Shown piece by piece: positions 40,535 through 54,257 of a stretch of 64,000 bases of DNA. Position 1 is the stretch's first letter. Each line of letters starts with the position of its first letter. The DNA is taken from positions 37,147,148-37,211,147 of the forward strand of contig NC_090706.1 of assembly GCF_040954835.1 (NCBI RefSeq). Reading direction: 5' to 3'. The position numbers were made by a program, and so were the translations under genes. The stretch is from Lepisosteus oculatus (Eukaryota > Chordata > Actinopteri > Semionotiformes > Lepisosteidae). The notes beneath the pieces are model-generated. The model had not been told where the DNA came from. It ran no database searches and saw only the letters and a program-made list of their open reading frames with translations.

Positions 40535-43500
40535 AAATTTTGATATTGTATTCAGTCTCAGTTTGTGACACTTAGGATTCAGTACTGCAGAGGTAAACCA
40601 GAATTTGATGACAATTTGATTGTCACAAGATCATGCTTATGACAATAATTCATTTTGCACAATGTGCACATTGCAAATGTATGAATACAGACTTGGGTCT
40701 TTGCACAATACAGTCTTATCTATTTACAATGTGCAGAGTGTCTTTGTTTAAGTTATTTCAGCTTACCTGGAGGGAATTAGTCAAACCTCCCATTAAAAAA
40801 GCCCCAAGGAAAAAACTGATTCCTGAATTAATGAAGCACGTTAGAGAAGAAACCAGGCCAGCTATCACCAGATCTCAATCAATTCCTATTTCTATTTCAC
40901 AGTTTCTACTATTTACCTCTGCACCTCAAGGACATACAGTAAATCTAAGTAAATCTGCTGTAAAAGTCAAATGCATGCTTGTTAAAAACATTTGTTCAGC
41001 AAACTTGTAAAAAATAATACACATGAACATTTTTCAACAAAGTTAGAAACAAAGTTGTGTATGTTGGATGATAACCTAGAATGTATTTGCAACTTAATGT
41101 GTTTGATTTTTTTCCATACATTTAAGAAGAAAGTCAGGTCAGAGAAATGTTTCTTGATGGATGTGATTAATTATGGCAGTGTAGATCTGTCAGGTAGAAC
41201 AATCAAAGCAAGCTTCAATGGAATAAACATTTAGCTGCTATCATTTTGAGAGTTAATCTTTTTTTTAATGCTTCATTCAATGTTAGTTGATATGCTTGTT
41301 TTGGATGTTTTATCTTCGTACTGTATATTCAATGGCACTTTGGACTTAACATTTAATTACAATATGATTTTTGTTTTGTAAAGTTAAGCCCTGTTTAATT
41401 TTTTTTACAGTTTGTTTCCAAGGGCTGTGCAGAGATGTGCCCATTAGCCATTAGTTAGTGCTGCTGTTTTACAGATCTTGGATCATGGGTCCTGTTTGGG
41501 GCTGAGGCCCATTCTTAGTGGAGTTTACATGTTGTTGTTTTTTTCTGGGCTCTATAACTTCCACTCACCTGCCAAAGATATGCTCGCTTGATTAAATGTA
41601 ATTTCAAACCCGTGCTTGTATGTGTCAATCCCATCCTATGAATAGTTCCTCTTTGCACTCCAATTTCTTGTGAATTCAGGATAGTCTCTGTTGCTGTGGA
41701 ATTTATTACAACATTCTGTTCCTATTTTCATACTAATGACAGAGCTTTATGCTCTCAGTTTTTTAAATCCAGTTTTTAGGAACAAAGATGATTGTCTGTT
41801 TCTACTTGTTGCACAAACCCTTAAAAATTAACTATTAGAATGACTTTTTTTGTTTTTGTATGTTCCTTTAAAAATACGGAATGTTTCCCATTCACTGGGG
41901 AAAAATGCATTTTACATGCAATAAAAAGGGTGAATTAAACCCTGAACACTAAAGTAATTCCATTCAGCTTCTGAAAGTATTTGGTTCCATTCTTGTGTTT
42001 ATTTTCCAGCCATAACCTCAGGTATTTACTAATTATGAAATCAAAATTCATTACAAAGAAAACAAAAATGATGTAATGGAGAATGTTTAGAATGGTATAG
42101 CCTTACTGTTTTAAAAAATCACTCAATTCTATGTTATTTTCGATTTGAAAAGAGAAACAATGAGCTCATTATTGAGCTAACCTCCAGAGCATTGCATGTT
42201 TCCAGGGAAAATAAAGTTGTCCAATAATCAATTAGGTTTCCTGAGGAACATGAAAATACCCTTCAATGAAATTATATCAGTTATTGTTCAGATTTATCTT
42301 AGTACTGTGGCTCACCTTCAGTGACCAGAGAAGGGGAAGATAATACACTTTTCTTTTATGACATTTCATATCTATTTCAAAATGAAGGTGGGCTTCCATC
42401 TGAGGAAAGGAAAAAAAGAGTCAGGGTTGGAAAAGCCTGTAATCTGTTATTAAACCATAGAATAGAAAAGAATGGGTTCCCTCAATAAAACCATTGACCA
42501 TATGATATTTATTGGTAATTTAGTGACAACATAACCAACAAACCTTAGATTAATTTACCAGTTGCAGCTACGATCTATGTATATATCGTTTGTGTTGCCT
42601 GAATGCATGTTTTACCATTACAGTGGACCAGAAAATACATATCTATTTTCACCTGGTCGAGCCTACTTCTCCAAATGTCTGTTTTTAAATGGAAGCTTTG
42701 CTAACCAAGCTAAACGCTATTTAATCCTTGAATGTGTCATACAATGAGATATTTTTGAAGTGCACAAAAATGGGACACATTTCCACACTTCTCATAAATC
42801 ACTCCTTAGGCATTCAATTTGTTTCATTTGTAGCACCATGTGTATTAGTTCTCTATTGTACTATATGCATAACTGTAATTTCATGCATAGACGTCTTGCT
42901 GCTTTGAAACATTCTTACCAGTATATTTTTGTCTTCTTATAAAATCAGCTACAGCATGAGGCTAAGAGTTAATGATTTTTTTTTATCATAGCAGTCCATT
43001 TCCACTTCATTTCTTCCTTTCCATCAGGGAAACGGATTAATAGTTTATTTCACATTGAAGATAAGTAGCCTACATCCTGTGTGCACATGTGTGTGGGGAG
43101 CATGGAGGGTTGACATTAGATCAGTTTTAAGTCCTGACCTTCTATTCTGATGCTGTAAGCATTAAAGCAAGTGGTGTAAGGTTAAATGGTCTCCCATAGT
43201 TGACAACATCTGAATCGGTTTGGCTTCTGTTTTTCAAATTACAGATTGCCCTGTCTTTTTTTGTCAGCAAGCTCTTGATCAAGACCTCCCTTTCTCCTGT
43301 GCTAAATTCTGGAGGTTTATTTTTCAGAGACTCACATTTTCAAATTTGGCCATGGAATAGAAAACCAATTAAATGAGCCTGAACTTCCTGTAGGAAGAGT
43401 TTTACTAAGCCGAAAGACCTCTTAACTTATGTAGAATTTATGTCGAAAAAAGGCTTGCTTACCTGCAATCAGAATGAAAATCAGAATGACTCTCTTTTGG

Positions 43501-45724
43501 AAAAAAATAAATATATTAAAGAAAACTATATTGTGACATTCTGCAATATGTAAAGATTTGGATGATTTACTATCTACTCCTATTAAAGCCCTTTCATAAA
43601 AATGCTGGGTGAATTCATATTAGCTGGAGACATTACCATTACTTATCACTTACTAAAAGAGTGAAAACTTGCGTCTGCTGTATGATCATGTGAAGCACAC
43701 TGCAGTGCTTAAAGATAAATCAGGTGTTTTAAAATTCAGTGACTATCACGCCTCTGCATTTGCATTCTATCCCATCCTTTCTGACATTTAACAACATACA
43801 GTACTGGTTTTGACAGGAGAGAGCACCATTTTGACAAGTTGTTTACGTTACCAGAAAGCTGAGATGGATTAGTGTTTGTTGGCAGCACACAATACCAGGT
43901 TGGTTCTCAAGGGAAACAAAGTGTTTGAGTAGGCATTAATAATGTAGGTCCTCTGTGTAGCTTTGTCTCCTATTAACAGCTCTGTTAACACAAGAGGGAT
44001 TAAAACATTAAAATGTTTTAATGGGAAAAATAAATTAGGCGCTTCAAAAGGACTGCCTAATAAATGAGGCCGACTCTACTTCAAAGTCTGTGAAACGCTC
44101 AATTACGAAACAGGTAAAAACGGGGAAACCATTGTCTAAGCAAGATTCAGAGTGAAATGACCGTGGGGACTTAAACTATCCTCTTTCACTTCATCAACAA
44201 GTTTATTATACATGAATTCTTGTTCTTAGGCTGACTTGTAGTATCGACAGACAGCAGTTATGTTGAAACTCTATGTGAGTCCTAAGGTCCCTTTCGGTAA
44301 TCAATGGGCTGTTCTTTAAGACGCTGATTAAACCAAGTGGAAAGACTTGACACCAACACTCAAACTGACCTTGGTGCTTGGATTGCCATAGGAAAATACA
44401 ATGACACCAATGTGTTGTCTGACTGTTTTGTAATTGTTTTAAGTATGTATAGATCATTGTGGTACTGGAGTCACTCTTGTAAATGTGTTGGAAGGCAGTG
44501 TTGTTTTTAACAGGCTTGTAAAATCAGAATGGCTCTGATTCTTTGAATGCTTGGACAGTACTTCACAACATTTCACATTCAGAAACACATCAGATTGCTG
44601 AGGCTCATGAGTCAGGCCAGAGCAGTACTGTACCTGTGGTGGCCATGTTCAAGTTAGAGAATCACTAGAATTCTGGAAAGGAGCAAGCAAGCCTGTCACA
44701 GGTCTTCTGGGAAAATGTTTATTTTTTTACATTTCTTCCCTACACCTTTGTTGAGAGCCCACTTTTTAAGCTTCAGCACTGATGACAGAGCTGTATTTAG
44801 CTGCAAACATTACAGAGCTTATTTAATTTATTTTGATTATGAAAATTTTCTTCTCTGAAGTTTTCTGGGCAAATGCTGTTAGACACCAATAACTCATGTC
44901 ATCTTCTGGCTAATGTTGACACCGACACAATGAGCTGTTGCTGCTCTCAACAGCACATTTGACTTTTTACAAGCACTGCAGGTTATGCTCTGGGGCAAAC
45001 TTAAGTATGAATGGGGGTTTCATAATACAGGGCACACAGGAGCGTGTATTTTACATAAAATACATCAAAAGCAGGAACTTTATTCTATTATTTAATTTCA
45101 TATGTGAAGAACATATTTCAAGAACCTAAAGGGAATGCAAATATGGCATTATTCAATTTAAATGTATTAATGCAAAAGAATTTTAGAATAAAAAGGCAAA
45201 AATGGAAACATGGAAATAATATAAAAAATAAAAGTGTGATCTAAAGTGTGTTGATGTGTTTAAAAAATGTATTTGGCACCCCAAAGTTATTCTTAATAAC
45301 TTAAAATTAGAGGTCACCTCTTTCCTTTATTACTTAGAGGTCAATTGTCATTGAGGCAGTTCAGGCACATGGAACTATACAGAAAGAAAACCAATTGGGA
45401 ACATTAAAATTAATAAAGATGGATGCGTGACATTGTATCATGTGATAATTGACTGAAGGCAGTGCAATAAAGAACTGAGCAGTATCCTGGGGATAGTTAA
45501 GCCACAAATTTGAGCTGGTCAATGGACTTCAGATATCGATACAGACATGTGATTTAGGAGACGAAAGAAAAGGACAAAAGTCTTAAACATCTCCATACCC
45601 CAGTGTATAATTAAAAGAAGTTATCTGTTATAGCTTCTTGCCACTGGAGTCATTGTCTTTCCTCACCTTAAGAAGGTCACAGCATCTCTGTTCGGAATAA
45701 TTTACACAAATTGTTGGGTGATTG

Positions 45725-45775
45725 TGGTCCGGGTTTTAATGTTTCTGAGGCCTTCTTCATGACATAGAGAAGCTC
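45725..45775 (-). repeat. Repeat fragment with CATGAAGAAGGCC...GAAAC
   Basis: The - strand reads CATGAAGAAGGCCTCAGAAA then CATT. This is close to a hammerhead CTGANGA-stem II-GAAAC arrangement, but with the first core C changed and stem II collapsed. It may belong to the same or a related retroelement group as the fragments at 27.6 and 49.1 kb. Confidence 0.35.
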
Positions 45776-48700
45776 TACAACCCTTTTTAAGCAGTAAAGG
45801 ACTCGGAATTGGCTTTTTGGCCAATGAAATTTTTATCTGTAGATATCTTTGCATAACCTTTAGCTGCCCTTGGTATCAAAAGTCCCAAAACATTTATTAC
45901 CCTTATGGGTATGTAGATCTACTGTATGTTCGAAGAATCTGTCACAGTTTAGCAGACCTAACACTAGCAAGGAAACCTGTTATATCAATGGCTCCACCCA
46001 CCTGGATACAAAACCTGCTCCAGACAGAGCAAAAGTGAAAAAGCAGGTTATTTCTTGCGTGCTCTTGATTTCACTTCCTAGTTGATCTTTTGGCCAGATT
46101 CTGGGTATCAATCAATTAATAAGACAACGAACGGGGTTGTTGATTAATTAATCATTAATCAGAACACAAAAAAATGTAAATGTCAGCAGAGAAGTACACA
46201 TGTTTTTCCATTGTAAAACCTCAAAGCATTAACTGTTTTAATTTCAATTACATTTTAGTATTGAGAGTTTTCAATTCCAGGCAAGGCAAGGTAACATTGA
46301 AGAACCCCATGTAATTAGTGTATCAATACAAAGCCATTCATGGAAAGGAAGGTTGCAGACTATAATTGACGATAACACAGTAACTATTCCCCTGTACTGT
46401 ATGTGTCATGAAGCTTTGGAAATGGTAATAGCTATGTAGATAACAAAGAAAATCAGTAACTAAAAAGCAAGGCAGAAGAGTCATAAACTTCCACACACAA
46501 AGCTGCTGCGATTATTATTTTATTTCCCCCTGGTCTCTTCTGGAGAGGTAATGGGTGAATAAATAGGAATGGACATCACTTGGGCTTAAATCTGCCTCTG
46601 GGGCTCCTCAGAGCAAATCACAACCACAGCCTCTGCATCTTTGCTCCTAATAAATACAGAACTGACTACCTTGTTTGCAGTATCATTATGCTATACTGTC
46701 ACACTTTAACTTTATTTCAAACACATTAAATATTTAACCTAGTTGTTAAGAGGTTAAGGCTACATGGCTTGGTAGATTATAATCAACAGTGCAAATCTTT
46801 CTCAATGTCTTCTCAGTAACCGGTTATTAGAGACACAGCATAGTCCTGTGGAAACACATAGGTTCAATTCATATGCAGAAAGTACTTCTATTTACCTTTT
46901 CAAAATCTTGGCAAGTTTTTCATAATACATTTGTCATAATTTTGTGAGAATGAAAACATTTCAGTATCTTCAGTCCAACTCTAGTATAAGAGCAGTTCAG
47001 CGTATGAGCAATTTGAAATATAGACAGTTGGTTGTGATAGAGCCTTAGATCTTCACTCTTGATCTTCAGTCCTAAAATTGACTTCACGATATGTTGATGA
47101 CTGTTGTAGTTCTCCAAAAAAGACTGAAATGGGGAATATATCCAGCAAGCTTGCAGAATGTTTGTACCCAGGTGCATAATGTGCAAAGAACTTTGTCATC
47201 AGCCAAAATGTTCATCTCTAAGCAAGAAAAAATATCAAATGCAAAGAGCAACAGGCTCCAGATTTAATTATGCACACACTTATAAACCCATACCGTATGT
47301 ATACAGTAGGTATGGTATATACACATATGTGTGTGATGAATGATTCCTCTTTTAGAAGCATCCATGTAAATGACTTAACACTCTGACTGTCAGAATACAT
47401 AACTCACTTCCTTTAATCACTATCCACAGGGTGCCCGTACAGGAAATTATTGCTGAAACTTCGCTTTTAAAGGCCGAGAAAAAAAAATAATGTAATACCT
47501 TATTGTAAGTGGTGCATGGGTGTTGAAATCATTAAGAATAACTTATGGCTTGTTAGGCTGCATTGCAGTATTGCTGCCATTTCTTAATTGTGTCACTTGG
47601 AACATTTCAAACAGGATATTCTGACTGCAGTTCTTTATCATTTTAATTTCACTGCAGCAAAATCTGTGGTTCACTCCAGTTCAACAGGGCTTCATTGTCT
47701 TACTCAGCTGGTAATTACTGGAAAGTCTTTTGCCATAAAAAAGAGAGTAACTACCAATGTGAGAACCACAGGGAAACCTTACATGAAAATAGCCCTGCCC
47801 AAGCTAGGAGTAAGTAAGATTGTAGAGAACCACCAATATAAAAGAAGGTGTTTGATTAAGTATTATTGGGGGAAAAAAACACATTTAATGAGCATTACCA
47901 GCATAAACCATTTTAATAAACGTCTGTACTTAAACATTGATCCATTTTATATATTTTAAGGTACATTCATATAAAACAGTTTGACTTAAAATTACAAAAG
48001 AATATTACCACAGCAATAAAACACAGCATTAAATGCAGGACAATACATTCATAACATTAAACCGATTGTCCATTTATAAAAAAAAAGTAAAGAACATGAG
48101 TTGCTAAATGTCCGTTTCCCATAGAATTCAGGTTATATTTCAGTAATATTTTTACAAAATTGAATTTAATTTTTGTGTCTTGCGATTCTTCATTTTCAGT
48201 ACTCAATGTTCCTATCATTCTTATATATACAAATAGACAGGTGACAATGTGCTCATTTGTTTTTTTTTTGCGTGATATTTTATAGTTAAGCATCAACTTT
48301 AAAAGAATATAAATACCCATAATTGTCTTCATTATTAGGAGGTATTAACCAATACCCATGCACTGGTTACTGTAATTCCATTTCACTTCAATAGGTAGAT
48401 GAATATGAAAATGTTTAGAAATGTTAAGAAGATTAGTTAGATTCATCACACCAATTGGAGCAAATCCTTTTACATTGTGCATTTTTCACTTCACCAAATA
48501 CTGTACTCTTCCTACCAATATGTTCTCTCAAATGCACTTGAAATCAATATCTAAATGGACTTGAAGTTATTTTTTAAATTGAAATAGACAGAAACCCCAT
48601 CATCATTTGTCTAAATAGCAACAAGAGAAATTCTTACTATTCATTTGGACTGCAACTGCAGAATTTTTTTGTTGTTTTGAAAATGCATTTATTTGGTCAG

Positions 48701-49064
48701 CTTACTCACCCTGGGATATTTGCTAAGTGAAACAGCAGTTGGCAAGCTGTTGGATCTTTTTCTCAAGCTTTTACAAATGTTGTATTCTCCAAAGGGCAAT
48801 TCTGTCTCTGCTCTTGAATCTCATGAACTAGTGGACCTCCGCTGAACTCATAAAAATGACGCAGAACGAATTTTCAGTAAACATTTGAAATATAAAGTTA
48901 TTACGCATGAACACTCCTGTCATTCGGGGTGTACTATTTTCTCTCACTTTTTGATCATGTACCATTTCGTTTTCTTTCTCTCAGGTGGCTAACCTTACCT
49001 TTCCTTTTCGTTCTTTGCAGAAATACACAACAACTTGTTTCAACAGTTCAAGTAGGCTGTAAAG

Positions 49065-49150
49065 GAACAGGTAAAGGTTTATTCCATGCTGAAAAGAGAA
49101 GAAAAGAAACACAAAGTTTCAGCTTCGGATGTCCTTCGGGTGATACAGTA
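49065..49150 (-). repeat. Repeat fragment with degraded hammerhead-like core
   Basis: On the - strand: ACCCGAAGGACATCC, then GAAAC (49116-49120), then GCATGGAATAAACC (49089-49076). It has the same order and spacing as 27620-27700. The first block resembles a decayed CCTGAAGAAGG of the family. Confidence 0.4.
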
Positions 49151-49223
49151 GTTCCCCATTTTGCCTTACAAAAGTAGCTTTGGTAGACCGATTCAAGAAG
49201 CGACTGCAGTTTCAGTCGATTTA

Positions 49224-49238
49224 CCACTAGATGCCGCT
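49224..49238 (+). promoter_or_regulatory. CTCF-like motif
   Basis: CCACTAGATGCCGCT differs from the CTCF core CCACTAGATGGCGCT at one base. Confidence 0.4.
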
Positions 49239-50102
49239 ATTCAGCCTCTTATACTTGTAAATAGCTACAGTGGGATTTCTTATCTATTGTGTGCATGTAA
49301 GCTTTTGTTTGGTATTCAATCGGAATGGAGCTGCTATAAACACACTGGCTGCTCGTGTACAGTTTGCTTTGAGTTGTAAAAATCACACACATGGTTTCCT
49401 TCTGCCTAACCCAAGCTGTATTCAAGTCTCAGTTTTAATAATAGTAGAAAACATTAGTAGAAGCTTTGAATAAATTGTTGATGATCATAACATACATTTC
49501 TTGGAACTCTTGATTGTGCTTAAAATATCTAAGCCATTTCCACAGCAGTGTATTTCCACATCAATAGAAAGGAAATTTTAGCATTGGCTGTAGTATGCCT
49601 CCTTGTCTTCTGTAAATAACAAAAATAGTTTCTTTGTAGTGTAAATTATGCCCTCTCACATAAATTCCCTTTGTGACTTATCACCAAGGAGCAGACTGTC
49701 CCCCAACCCTTGCTTGCTGAAATTTTTTCAAGACTGCTGTTCAAGACATGACTCCTATAACACAGAGGGCATTTAATGTATTTGTAGAAAATAAACAAAG
49801 TAGAAAACATTCTGAGATTCGTAATTAGAGCCTGTGTCCATGCATGACCTATTTACATTTCTTTTTATCTGCTTTTTGCTTTCTTTTACTTTTCCTTCTG
49901 GAAATGCAGAAAGAATGTTTCCTGAGAAGACAAACTGCTGTGTATTTTTTCTCAATTTCTCAGTAATGCTATAACTCTTTCATTCTGTAACATTCTGTGG
50001 GCAATATACAACAAAATAGTTCAAATTGATATCTGTAGATATTTGACTTTTGCTGGCTAGAGCTCTTGTTTCCTCCATTTCAAATTCTTTATGTGATTTA
50101 TT

Positions 50103-50119
50103 GGTGCCATCTGCTGGCC
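50103..50119 (-). promoter_or_regulatory. CTCF-like motif
   Basis: The - strand reads GGCCAGCAGATGGCACC, a full match to the CTCF core. It faces the + strand motif at 49224, about 0.9 kb away. Confidence 0.5.
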
Positions 50120-53100
50120 CCTTCCATTTTCTTTGGACATAATGGAAAATAACTGTAGCAATGCCGCAAACCAATGAAGAGATTGAAAAAGACACATTGC
50201 TTTTTGTGAGTGATTCAGTGTGTCTTTATTACTCAATATTTGCTTTTCTGAGATAGGATGGATTTGTTCTGGGGAAAGCCACTTTCTGTAAAACCTCAAG
50301 GGAACACTGTTTTTTTAATAAACACATATTAATAGAAGCATTATTCTTCTTTAGTATTCAGTAATTTGGCCTCCCACTCTTTTATTGTTGCAGCATGTCT
50401 TACAGGGATTCATAACCCCAACCTGCACACGTAAATAAGGTGAAATAGCCATGACAGCTGCCTTCTGTTGAAATAAGCTATGAAGCTAGCTTGCAATATG
50501 CCAGATGAAAAACAGGACCTTTAGCATTAGTATCGTAGCTGGAAGACGTATATTTACATAATTCACTATGTGGAACTGACATTAGGTTATGAATCACAAT
50601 GACTGAGAGAATCACAATGTACGGTGCTGTGCACTCATTTCACCGTGTCTCAAGGAACTCACTGGCCACACATTTATTTCAAATAATCTATTTGTGGTGC
50701 TGCACAAATGAATATGGTAAATACATGAGTTAGACAATAAAGGTTATGTGTAACCTTTATAAAAACATAAAATGTACTTGATATTGGAGATACTTCCAAT
50801 AAACAATCTACATTAATAACTCCCAGAGAAAACAAAACCAGTCCAGCTGCTGGCAGAGCAGATAGGATGTTGTTTAATGTTAATCATTGCCAAAGATTTG
50901 TTCTTACTATAAACTGGAGGTATGACGTTGAAATTCACACACATTGAATATGGTAGGAAGCTTTTTCTTACTTTACAGACGTAGAAATGTGAAGTCAACA
51001 TACCAACAGTATTTGAAAAACTTCACAGACTACAAAAGAACAAAGGGGAAGAGTGGATCCACAGTACACTTTTCTCTTTTCTTTGCTCATTCCAAGTTAA
51101 AATCAGCAATGTCCCAGCTCCCTTCCACTGAACAAAATCGGATTTCTTCTAGACCCTTCAGTGAAGAAATGATGGATTACAACTGATACCTATCAGAGTG
51201 TTTTAATGTAAACCATGGTTACTATCACTATGTGATCCTGCTAGAGCGTATACAAACAATACAAAAATGTTTTTTTTAAAAGAGAAACAATAAATCCTTT
51301 CTGATCAGGTTCTCTAGCCCAGAGGATGTCGAGAAAGATTTGTGGAAGAATGTATTTTATAGTGGTTGCATGCCTAGGCTAGGACCCATGGGACACTGAG
51401 ACTTTGGATTTGGGGAAATTGCATGGTTTGTGATCTGTACAACATGGCATTGGGAAATTATGAATTAGAGACACTTTCTCTAGGGTCAGAAGTTTGGCTT
51501 TGCACTTGCCAGAAACTACCCCTCATGTGATCTTCTTAATCACCTCCAGGAAGGTCTATAAATTGGAAGCACCCCTCCACTGGCTGCTTGTTGGAACAGG
51601 AGTCTCAACAGAGGGCACAAAGTTTCAGCTTCCAAATTCCACAATGAGCTAAGGAATCACTGACAGCCTGTTGTGCGCAAAGATCTGTAAAACCCTCTGA
51701 ATCAAGCTGTTTTGTCTGTTTCTAGTCATTTTATCTGATGTGGATTTACACAAGGGTTTCAGTGGATGAAAGTTCTTTTGGTATGTTTTTTTTTATTATT
51801 TGTAACGTCTTTTAATATATTCCATCTTAGTAAGAGTCTTTGTCTTTCTGTTCCTTAACTCTCATGGTTATCCCAGTGGTTGCTAGTGCCTGCAAATAAA
51901 AAATCCCACCTGTGGTACTCTTTAGAAGATACATGTATTTACATTCCCAGTTTGCCAGCAAAACTAACAAACAAGTTAGAAGATGATAGACATTCTGAAC
52001 ATATTTTTACTCTTAGCAAGTTTTCTATCACAAATGATGAATAATACCTAAAGGAGTCTTTTGCTTACAGCGCTCATTTAATACCTATTTTTCTTTTAAT
52101 ATTATCCAATTGTTATGGATCTACTAGCAATATTTTGCATAAAAGAACCTTATGATGCTCTTGTTTTAAAATATTAAGCAAAACATGAAGGCCAAACATG
52201 GATCAACAATTTAAATACACTAAGTTGCCTTCATAAGTTCTGGTGTTTTTAATGACATATTAGATGAGAAATGTGCAAAAAGTCATATTAAGCAAGACAA
52301 GAGTGAGGTGCACTTAAAGAGCTTTAAAGAACATGCAGTCTATCTTTCAGTTTGAAACAAGGAATATCAAAAAATTTAAAAGTAAGAAAATATAAGTTAA
52401 AGATGAATGGAAAGTGTATCCCTTGCTCAGATACACTGACACTTATCACACACTTTATATACAGTTTCAACAGCAGCTGTATGCCTTGGAGCTTTATTAT
52501 TTCACATGTCACTCAGGGTTATTGTTCATGTGGGACTGTAATGTGATTTGCAGGCACTTACAATGCATCAAGTGAGGAACTGTCACTTAAAAAAGGTAAA
52601 TCAAACTGGTATATTGTTATTTCTCAATCCATTATTGTACTGTACAATTGACCATTGGCAGAGATGCTATGAGATACAATTTATCAAAAACAATTCCAAG
52701 CACTACTGAAATATTAAAAAGGTAAACCAAAACTAAGTATGGCAACATACAGTATATGTGAACAACCTACTAGAATGCCACAGACGATAAGTACAGTATG
52801 TGTGGCCGACAAGGCCTGTGTGCTCAGCAGTTAACACTGACATACACATTAAGCAGGCAGGACCTCCAACAATTTTACTCCATTAAGTTACTGGAATCAT
52901 ACAAATCAGGAAAGATCCAACTGAGCAATAGCATTTCTAACCGGGTATACAGTAGCTATCAGCTCTCTTATCTACATAATAGAGAGATGAGAAACAATAG
53001 CAACCATCAAGAAACAATAAATGAGGGAGGCCTAATTCTTCTCCTAAGAAGCTAATTTAGTTTGGTAATATGGTCACATTTAAAAACATGCTTTATGATT

Positions 53101-54140
53101 TTGCTTCTCCTCTTATTCTCTATACATGTTGGATCTTCACATTTTTCTTTATAGTATTTTCTGTTCTCTTCACCCATAAAAAACAGCTTCTGATACAGCA
53201 TCTTGGAGAACCATACACAAAACAAACAAGGTTTTAATGGGTAACCTGCACCATTAAAGAGCAAAGCCATAGTAATTAGTTCCACTTATTTTAGACTTTC
53301 TGGCAGAAGTCTGAATTGAAGCAGTGTTTTTGCTGTAGCTGTACGAGTTGCAAAAAAAGTAAGCTAGGAGAAGAGAGGCTTACATAAAATTCACAACAAA
53401 TACTTACAAATACAATCAAAAGTACAACATGATGACAGTGAATTCATTTTCTGTCTTACTTATATACTTATCTTCAAAATAAAGATACAAATGGAAATTA
53501 TAGGACTTTTTCAAATTGGCCAATTTTTAATTGTAACCTTTCTGTTGTTCTCTTGTACTTTTAGATTAATGGATACAGAGAGTAACCTGAACTGCAGAGT
53601 ACAAATAAAGTCATGTAAAAGAAAATAATTTTGTTCTAGTATTATGCATACATTTCACAAAGAGATTGATCATTTTTCTTTGTTTTGGAGTGTTTATCTG
53701 ACCCCTCAACCCCCCCCACCCAACTCTGGTTGCAAGCCTGAGGCAAATGGCACAATTGTCACATTGTGCATCACTGAAGAGAGAGAAAATGTCAGACAGT
53801 TCATGGAGTTCCACATGAATACATGTCACACTTACACACGCAGCTTATTCATGCTAATTCTACTTGTGATCTGCCAAAGCAATGAGCAGGGGAATTGGAG
53901 ATTTCATTTCAAATGGACCAGCTGAACAATATGTCTCTTTCTTCAGCTGCTTAAACTCATTCCACCAGCTGGTGGCCATGAAGTATTCATGCCAGATATA
54001 TTATTCAGATAACAACAGAAACTCTTACCCTGCGGATGTGTCAGGCTTTGGAATGGGAAAAGAGGGGCCTGCAACAATTGCATGGAAGTATTCTGTAACT
54101 TACACTAAATTCAGTCAATGTTTTGAGAATTCAGTATTAC

Positions 54141-54257
54141 ATTGGCAAAAGAACAGTAAAGGATAAAGCAAATGGTTTTAGAGATACTAATGGGAAACAT
54201 TATGAACAGGAAATGGCTAATATATTAAATGAATATTTCACTCAGTGTCTTTATTGA
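54141..54257 (+). pseudogene. LINE ORF2 fragment between endonuclease and RT domains
   Basis: The frame from 54141 to the stop at 54255-54257 contains FRDTNGKHYEQEMANILNEYF, close to the LxDxxGxxxxdxxeMAxILNxYFxSVFT linker common to CR1/L2/Jockey-type LINEs. Nothing coding continues beyond the stop. This is a short decayed fragment, recognised by motif only. Confidence 0.5.

Larger units (their letters stand above)
32076..45724. other. Intergenic, repeat-poor, no gene recognised
   Basis: Only two SINE fragments (37735, 38581), a CTCF-like motif (37968) and the (GTTT)n run interrupt anonymous sequence. No exon, including SLIT3 laminin-G, EGF or cystine-knot exons, could be found. Candidate conserved stretches: 32640-32900, 34040-34230, 42160-42340 and 43830-44120. 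Confidence 0.5.
45776..54140. other. Intergenic, no gene recognised
   Basis: It holds one repeat fragment (49065) and two convergent CTCF-like motifs (49224, 50103). The block 51300-51740 has an LTR-like feel (TATAAATTG near 51558) but no verifiable ends. No exon was seen. Confidence 0.5.
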
